DNA of 64,000 nt. It comes from Streptomyces sp. S.PB5 (GTDB lineage Bacteria; Actinomycetota; Actinomycetes; Streptomycetales; Streptomycetaceae). The number at the start of each line of letters is the position of its first letter. Position 1 is the first letter of the stretch. The translations under genes and the position numbers were made by a program. Below, piece after piece: positions 58,703 through 64,000 of this stretch. The notes beneath the pieces are model-generated. The model did no database searches. It had not been told where the DNA came from and saw nothing but the letters and a program-made list of their open reading frames with translations. The stretch spans positions 310,001 through 374,000 of the forward strand of contig NZ_JAQMWP010000007.1 in assembly GCF_030403745.1 (NCBI RefSeq), read 5' to 3'.

Positions 58703-61600
58703 ATGGGCCGGCGCAATGCAAGGAGCAATCGGACGCTCTTCGAGCGTGAGAGTGAACTCGCCGCCGTCGACGAGGCGTTGGGCGAGCTCACCGGTCTGCG
58801 CGCAGACGGTGCCGAGTCGGCCGGCCGGCCGCGTGGCGCCCTCCTCGCCTTCGCCGGGCGCGCCGGGATCGGCAAGACGACCCTGCTGGCCGAAGTACGC
58901 AGGCGGGCCGCCGCCCGCGGCTGCACGGTGCTCTCCGCCCGCGGCGGCGACCAGGAGCAGCGCGTCGCCTTCCATGTCGCCCGGCAGCTGCTGCAACCCC
59001 AGTTCGCCGGCGCGGCGGAGGCCGATCTCCGTTCACAGCTGGGCAGTTGGTACGACATCGTCGGCCCCGCTCTCGGCCTGTGCGCGCCGACCGACGGCGC
59101 CCCGCCCGACCAGCAGGGCCTGCGGGACGGCCTGGACTGGGTGCTCACCCATCTCGCCGTGCAGCGCGCTCCGATGGTCCTCGCCCTCGACGACGCGCAC
59201 TGGGCGGACCCCGAATCCCTGCGCTGGCTGGCCGCGTTCGCGCCGCGCGCCGAGGAACTCCCGCTCCTGCTGGTCGTGGCCTACCGGCCGGACGAACTCC
59301 CCGACCACGCCGAGTCGTTCAGGGGACTGCCCGGGAGGGCCGGCGGCCGTCCCATCGACCTGGAACCGCTCAGCGCCGTCGCCGTCGCCGGACTCGTGCG
59401 CGAGGCGCTCGGCACCTACGCCGACGACGCGTTCTGCCGCGAGTGCTGGGCCGTCACCGCGGGCAACCCCTTCGAGACCGTCGAACTCACCGCCAAGGTC
59501 CGCGACCGCGGCCTCACCCCCACCGAGGCCGGGGCCCATCTGCTGCGCGACCTCGCCGCCGCCGTCAAGGGCAGCGGACTGATCGCCCGCCTCGAACGCC
59601 TCGGCACCTCCACCGTCCGCTTCGCCTGGGCCTGCGCCGTCCTCGGCACCGAGATCCACCCCGCGCTGGCGGCCGCCGTCGCCGGACTCGGCCACGAGGA
59701 GGCCGCCGACGCCGCCGACGCGCTGCGCGGCGCCCGGATCCTCACCGGCGCCGAGACCCTGGAGTTCGTCCACCCGCTGATCGCCACCGCCGTCTACCGC
59801 GCCATCCCCTCCGGCGTCCGCGTCGCCCTGCACGGCCAGGCCGCCTGGTGCCTCATCAACGACGGACAGGGCCCCTCCGCCGCCGCCCGCCACCTCCTGG
59901 AGACCCACCCCGACGGCGACACCTGGGTCGTCCAGCAACTGCGCGCCGCCGCGGGCGAGACCCTCCGCTCCGGCGCCCCCGACGCCGCCCGCAGCTACCT
60001 CGCCCGCGCCCTGCGCGAACCCCCGCCCTTCGAGGAGCGGGCCGCCGTCCTGTACGAACTGGGCAGCGCCTCCCTCCTCACCGAACCGGCCACCACGGTC
60101 AACCATCTGCGCGCCGCTCTCGAAGAGCCAATCGCTAACCGGGAGTTGAGGCACCACATCGTCTACCGCCTCTCCCAGGTCCTCGCCCACAGCGACCGCC
60201 TCGCCGAGGCATCCGAGACCCTCGCCCGCGAGATCCGCGTCACCGAGGACGCCCGCGTCAAACTGCGCATGGTCGCCGAACAGTTCATGTGGGACGCCTT
60301 CCGCGCCGACGAACCCGACCACCCCTCGCGCTCCCGCCGCCTCACCAAACTCGCCGACCGCCTGGGGGGCCGCGACCTCACCGAGCGGTACATCATCGGA
60401 CTGCGCACCTGGGACGCGATCCTGCGCGGGGAACCCGCCCACGTGGCCCTCCACCACGCCGAACGCGCCCTCACCGGCGGCCTCGGCTGGGCCGAGTCCG
60501 ACCGCGGCTTCGAGGTACCCGTCCTCGTCGCCCTGGCCTTCATGTACGCCGACCGTCCCGGCCGCACGGAGGAACTGTTCGCCGCCGGGATCGCCGACTT
60601 CGAACGCCAGGGCTGGCACGGCGCCCACCTCTCCTTCGGCTACACCCTCCTGGCGTACGTCCGCTACCGCCGCGGCCGCCTCGCCGAGGCCGAGGACTTC
60701 GTCCGCGCGGGCCTCCGGCTCGCCGAACGCGTCGGACCGGGCACCCCCGCCCACTGGTACGCCGTCGGCATCCTCATCGAGGTGCTGCTCGCCCGCGGAC
60801 GCGTGACGGAGGCCGCCCGGACCGCCGAGGACTACTCCTTCAGCGAACCCTTCCCGGCCGCCGTCGTCTTCCCCGACGTCCAGACCGTGTACGGCGAACT
60901 GCTCCTCGCCCGCGGCCTCACCAAGGACGCCGCCGCCGAGCTCGCCGCGGCGGGCCGCCGCCTCGACCCCCGCGGCATCCGCAACCCCGCCTGGTGCCCC
61001 TGGCAGCTCCACCTGGCCCGCGCCGAGAGCCATGACGCCCCCGAACGCGCGGTCGCCACGGCCCTGGAAGCGCTGGCCCGAGCCCGCCAGTTCGGCACCC
61101 CGTCCGCCATCGGCACGGCCCTGCGCACGGCGGCCGAGGTCTCCTCCGGCTCGGTACGGGTGAAATACCTGGAGGAGTCGGTCGCCCACCTGGAGTGCTC
61201 GCCGGCCGCATACGAGCTGGCGTGCGCGCTGGTGGCCCTGGGCACGGAGCTACGGCGCACGGGCAGGCCGACGGAGGCGGCGGAGCACCTCTACAGGGGG
61301 CTGGACGCGGCGGTCCTGTGCGGCGCGGACGGTCTGGTGGAGGAGGCACGGGACGAACTGGCCGCGGCGGGACTGCGGCCGCGTCGCCTGCACACGACGG
61401 ACACGGACACCCTGACGACCCGCGAGCGCACGGCAGCCACCATGACGGCAGAGGGCCGAACCAGGGCGGAGATCGCAAAGGACCTGAACGTGGACGAGCC
61501 GACGGTGGTCCGTCTGCTGTCGGCGGTCTACAGAAAAATGGGGACGGACAACACCGGACTGGCAGAGGCTCTGAAACCGCCGTCGGGACTGGCACCCTGA
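58703..61600 (+). CDS. LuxR-family regulator, large ATP-binding (LAL) type
   Basis: A 965-residue regulator. The N-terminal AAA/STAND ATPase has Walker A FAGRAGIGKTTLL near residue 53 and Walker B MVLALDDAHWADP near 157. A long helical TPR-like middle (about residues 400-870) follows. A C-terminal LuxR helix-turn-helix (LTTRERTAATMTAEGRTRAEIAKDL) ends the protein. The recognition helix is diverged (NVDEPTVVRLLSAVYRKMG). LAL proteins activate secondary metabolite or sugar genes when bound to ATP and inducer. No biosynthetic cluster adjoins it here. The ATG at 58703 is supported by an AGGGGG ribosome binding site. Confidence 0.92.
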   Translation: MGRRNARSNRTLFERESELAAVDEALGELTGLRADGAESAGRPRGALLAFAGRAGIGKTTLLAEVRRRAAARGCTVLSARGGDQEQRVAFHVARQLLQPQFAGAAEADLRSQLGSWYDIVGPALGLCAPTDGAPPDQQGLRDGLDWVLTHLAVQRAPMVLALDDAHWADPESLRWLAAFAPRAEELPLLLVVAYRPDELPDHAESFRGLPGRAGGRPIDLEPLSAVAVAGLVREALGTYADDAFCRECWAVTAGNPFETVELTAKVRDRGLTPTEAGAHLLRDLAAAVKGSGLIARLERLGTSTVRFAWACAVLGTEIHPALAAAVAGLGHEEAADAADALRGARILTGAETLEFVHPLIATAVYRAIPSGVRVALHGQAAWCLINDGQGPSAAARHLLETHPDGDTWVVQQLRAAAGETLRSGAPDAARSYLARALREPPPFEERAAVLYELGSASLLTEPATTVNHLRAALEEPIANRELRHHIVYRLSQVLAHSDRLAEASETLAREIRVTEDARVKLRMVAEQFMWDAFRADEPDHPSRSRRLTKLADRLGGRDLTERYIIGLRTWDAILRGEPAHVALHHAERALTGGLGWAESDRGFEVPVLVALAFMYADRPGRTEELFAAGIADFERQGWHGAHLSFGYTLLAYVRYRRGRLAEAEDFVRAGLRLAERVGPGTPAHWYAVGILIEVLLARGRVTEAARTAEDYSFSEPFPAAVVFPDVQTVYGELLLARGLTKDAAAELAAAGRRLDPRGIRNPAWCPWQLHLARAESHDAPERAVATALEALARARQFGTPSAIGTALRTAAEVSSGSVRVKYLEESVAHLECSPAAYELACALVALGTELRRTGRPTEAAEHLYRGLDAAVLCGADGLVEEARDELAAAGLRPRRLHTTDTDTLTTRERTAATMTAEGRTRAEIAKDLNVDEPTVVRLLSAVYRKMGTDNTGLAEALKPPSGLAP

Positions 61601-61659
61601 GGGCCGCCCCCGGTACCCGCAGTCGCACGGCCACCGACGCGGCCCCGTACCATGGGCGC

Positions 61660-62154
61660 ATGTCGTTCCTCCGCCGCCGCGCAACCCCCGCCGGCCCCGA
61701 CTTCGACGTCCTGGCCATGGACCCGGGCGACTGGCCCGGCAACCTCGGCGCCGGCCTCCTGCCCGCCCCCGACGGCACCTGCCAGGGCGTCTTCCTGCGC
61801 TACGACCTCTTCGGCGGCCGCGGCCCCGCGATGATCATCGGCAACCTCCCCGAGGGCTCCCCGGCCCGCGACCTCGACGACGGCGAGGTCCCCTTCGAGG
61901 TGGCCCAGCTGCTGCTCGCGCTGGAGAACGACGAGGAGGTGACCGTCGTGGGCAGCGAGGACACCCCGGTGATGCAGGGCGACAACCTTCTGATCGTGCG
62001 CCGCCTCAAGCTCTCCGAGGGCCGGATCTCCTGCGTGCAGTTCGACCGCAGCGACAACGTCCTGGTGACCATCGCCGCATGGGACCGTCCGATCACGGAC
62101 GACCTGTACGCCCTGCTGAAGCCGCTGCCGGCGGAGCTCTTCCAGCAGAGCTGA
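61660..62154 (+). CDS. Conserved Streptomyces protein of unknown function
   Basis: A 164-residue soluble protein starting MSFLRRRATPAGPDFDVLAMDPGDWPGN. It has no signal peptide, membrane helix or known motif. The alternating beta pattern (VTVVGSEDTPVMQGDNLLIV, ISCVQFDRSDNVLVTIAAW) and an LF-rich start suggest a small beta domain. The gene follows the LAL regulator by 59 bp and is closed by the hairpin at 62175-62221. Function unknown. Confidence 0.75.
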   Translation: MSFLRRRATPAGPDFDVLAMDPGDWPGNLGAGLLPAPDGTCQGVFLRYDLFGGRGPAMIIGNLPEGSPARDLDDGEVPFEVAQLLLALENDEEVTVVGSEDTPVMQGDNLLIVRRLKLSEGRISCVQFDRSDNVLVTIAAWDRPITDDLYALLKPLPAELFQQS

Positions 62155-62174
62155 TCCGGCCCCCATCGTCCCGT

Positions 62175-62221
62175 GGGCTCCGGAAGGTCGGGTTCCCCCC
62201 GTCCACGACCCTCCGGAGCCC
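62175..62221. terminator. Terminator hairpin
   Basis: Arms GGGCTCCGGAAGGTCG and CGACCCTCCGGAGCCC pair with one mismatch around 15 bases. It begins 20 bp after the stop of the preceding plus-strand gene. Confidence 0.75.
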
Positions 62222-62395
62222 GCCCGCGGGCAAGGCCGTCAGGCCCACCGCGGCGGCACCCGGAACACCCCCGTACCGTTCGCCGCAACGGTGTCCCGAG
62301 GTGCCATGAGCTCAGCTTTCCGCCGCGGGGAGTTGTCCAGTAGCCCCCGATCGCCAGTCCAGACAATTGCCGGACCCCCGCACACCGCTCCGCCC

Positions 62396-64000
62396 CTACC
62401 GCGAGACCCGCACATCCACGTCCGCGGCCCGCACGAACGCCACCCGGTGACCGAACTGGATCTCGTAGTACAGATCCTTCCCGACCACGACCTGGTGCGA
62501 GTCGGTGGTGAAGGTGACCGCGTAGTAGTACTCACCCGGCACCTTCTCGCCGGCCACGTACTTCTGCCCCTTCAGCAGCTTGTACGGCAGCGGCGACACC
62601 GTCTGCACGGGCACCCCCGCCGGGTACGCGGAGGCCTCGGGGTAGGCGCGTCCGTACACCGGGATCTCCTCGAGACCGGCCTTGGGGGTCACCAGCAGCC
62701 CGGACGCCGGGACCGCGGCCGGATTCTTCCCGGGGTTCCTGAACCAGGCCTTCAGGCCCAGGTACCAGATCGCCGTCCAGTCGCCCTTGCGCTCGACGAC
62801 CGCGTACTGCTGGCCGGTGGAGACCCGTGAGGAGATGTCGTTCACCCCGGTCCCCGGCGTCGTACCGAGGCCGATGTCCTTGATCAGGGGGTAGTCCTCG
62901 CCGGGGCCGGAGTACAGCCGTACCTCGCTCGATCCGTGCGCGGCGCACGGCTCGCCCTTGGTGACGCAGCCGGTGTACTCGGGCCGGTTCGTCGCGTAGT
63001 CGGGACGGATGGTCACCACACCGGCGTGCTTGCCGGCGGTCGCCCCGAAGGGCCGGCCGAGCAGCTCGAAGTAGTGGCGCCAGTCCCAGTACGGGCCGGG
63101 GTCGGTGTGCATCCCGCCGATGGTGGACGCGGTCGGGCCCGGCACATTGTCGTGCCCGATGATGTGCTGCCGGTCCAGCGGGATGTCGTACTTCGCGGCG
63201 AGGTACTTCACCAGACGGGCCGAGGACCGGTACATGGCCTCCGTGTACCAGGCGTCCGGATTCGCCAGGAACCCTTCGTGCTCCAGACCGATCGACTTGG
63301 CGTTGACGTACCAGTTGCCCGCGTGCCAGGCGACGTCCTTGGCCTTCACATGCTGGGCGACATGGCCGTCGGTGGAGCGGAGGGTGTACTGCCAGGACAC
63401 ATAGGTGGGGTCCTGGACCATGTTGAGGACACCCTCCCAGGCGCCCTCGGTGTCATGGATGACGATGTACCTGATGCTCTGGGACTTCGGCCGGTTGCCC
63501 AGGTCGTGGTTGCCGTAGTCGTTGTCGCCGAACTCCTCGTACGGCGCCGGGATCCACTCGCAGGACACCGACTTCGGGCACTCCGTGGCCCCCGCGGAGA
63601 GCGTCCGCAGACCGGCCTGCCGCAGCTGCGCGGTGTCGGGGGCGATGCCCGGCTGGGCCGCCAGGGCCACCAGCTGACCGGCGTCCGTGGCGCGCTCCTC
63701 GCCGGTGCGGATCACGTCGTACACATCATCGGCGTACGCAGCCGCGGTGGCCGTGTCGTCCGCGCCCGAGAACCGCGCCACCGCCGCGTACCAGTCCGCC
63801 GGGTCCTCGCTGAGCGGCTCGCCCATGTCCTTCTGGGCGGCCGCGAGGAGCGCGGCACCGCCGGCGATGTTCGCCGCGGCATCGGTACGAAGCTCCTCGG
63901 CGCTCAGGCCGGTCAGTTCCGCCGCCTTCGGCAAGGTCCTCAGACGGGCCGGGAACCCGGTCGGAACCGGTGCCTCGGTGGTGGGCAGCAGGGCCGCGCG
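62396..64000 (-). CDS. N-acetylmuramoyl-L-alanine amidase, PGRP-type (partial)
   Basis: The gene continues beyond the right end of the window, so its N-terminus (and probable signal peptide) is missing; 535 residues are visible. A helical, Ala-rich first part is followed by an Amidase_2/PGRP domain. Its zinc histidines appear in RYIVIHDTEG and HTDPGPYWDWRHYF, and HAGNWYVNAKSIGLEHEG and IIGHDNVPGPTAST are typical of the T7-lysozyme-like group. A C-terminal ~200 residues have SH3-like repeats (VRLYSGPGEDYPLI). It should cut the lactyl-peptide amide in cell wall peptidoglycan. The 241-bp gap before it holds only a terminator. Confidence 0.9.
   Translation of the reverse strand, partial: RAALLPTTEAPVPTGFPARLRTLPKAAELTGLSAEELRTDAAANIAGGAALLAAAQKDMGEPLSEDPADWYAAVARFSGADDTATAAAYADDVYDVIRTGEERATDAGQLVALAAQPGIAPDTAQLRQAGLRTLSAGATECPKSVSCEWIPAPYEEFGDNDYGNHDLGNRPKSQSIRYIVIHDTEGAWEGVLNMVQDPTYVSWQYTLRSTDGHVAQHVKAKDVAWHAGNWYVNAKSIGLEHEGFLANPDAWYTEAMYRSSARLVKYLAAKYDIPLDRQHIIGHDNVPGPTASTIGGMHTDPGPYWDWRHYFELLGRPFGATAGKHAGVVTIRPDYATNRPEYTGCVTKGEPCAAHGSSEVRLYSGPGEDYPLIKDIGLGTTPGTGVNDISSRVSTGQQYAVVERKGDWTAIWYLGLKAWFRNPGKNPAAVPASGLLVTPKAGLEEIPVYGRAYPEASAYPAGVPVQTVSPLPYKLLKGQKYVAGEKVPGEYYYAVTFTTDSHQVVVGKDLYYEIQFGHRVAFVRAADVDVRVSR

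Noticed and set aside
1..64000. CRISPR arrays, insertion sequences, integrases, tRNA genes
   Set aside because: I saw no spaced repeats, transposase or integrase motifs, or tRNA T-loop/acceptor patterns in the gaps between genes.

Overview
The window is about 64 kb of very GC-rich actinobacterial chromosome, almost certainly from a Streptomyces. The reasons are pervasive G/C third positions, many GTG starts with GGAGG-type ribosome binding sites, and a gene set typical of that genus: CGNR zinc-finger, DUF397 and DUF6479 proteins, a PAS/GAF/PP2C phosphatase, a large ATP-binding LuxR (LAL) regulator and GH75 chitosanase. I see 58 protein genes, two of them cut by the window ends. I see no tRNA, rRNA, insertion sequence, prophage or CRISPR array.

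Layout. 0-9 kb: end of a MEDS/anti-sigma kinase, a class C serine hydrolase, an acetyl xylan esterase-like deacetylase, a membrane protein, a molybdopterin oxidoreductase with its flavin reductase, a zinc-free MDR oxidoreductase, an acetyltransferase, a MarR repressor and a PrmC-related methyltransferase. 9-21 kb: PP2C phosphatase, exported proteins, an unusual M20 hydrolase, a FadH-like flavoenzyme with a PadR regulator, a fibronectin-type lipoprotein behind a DasR-like palindrome next to a GH75 chitosanase, and a divergent SDR/TetR pair with a clear operator. 21-25 kb: dhaKLM (dihydroxyacetone phosphorylation) and a GH43 glycosidase behind two LacI-type operators. 25-29 kb: small Streptomyces proteins, a 13-cysteine copper-storage-like protein, a histidine phosphatase-fold protein lacking its catalytic histidines, and a cobalamin riboswitch controlling cbtB-cbtA. 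29-39 kb: an acyl-CoA dehydrogenase behind a KstR-like box, an MpaB-type oxygenase, a Ser/Thr kinase with a 42-residue tandem TPR array, two FAD oxidoreductases and an ECF41/SigJ sigma factor.

39-56.5 kb is a dense acyl-CoA catabolic district. It holds a nitronate monooxygenase-like enzyme, four adenylate-forming acid:CoA ligases, a penicillin-acylase-type Ntn hydrolase, two alpha/beta hydrolases, and a divergent operon of enoyl-CoA hydratase, tandem OB-fold (DUF35) protein and two thiolase-fold lipid-transfer proteins. That last set resembles the machinery that removes steroid side chains by retro-aldol cleavage. Two promoters in this district share a TCTGAC(N5)GTCAGA-like operator, which suggests one regulon whose repressor is not in the window. 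56.5-64 kb: orphan DUF397 protein, universal stress protein, CGNR regulator, LAL regulator, a small conserved protein and a PGRP-type amidase.

The window is mostly ordinary chromosome. The most distinctive items are the tandem-DUF35/twin Ltp operon and its shared operator, the altered active sites of the M20 and histidine phosphatase proteins, and the DasR-like site linking the FnIII lipoprotein to chitosan degradation.
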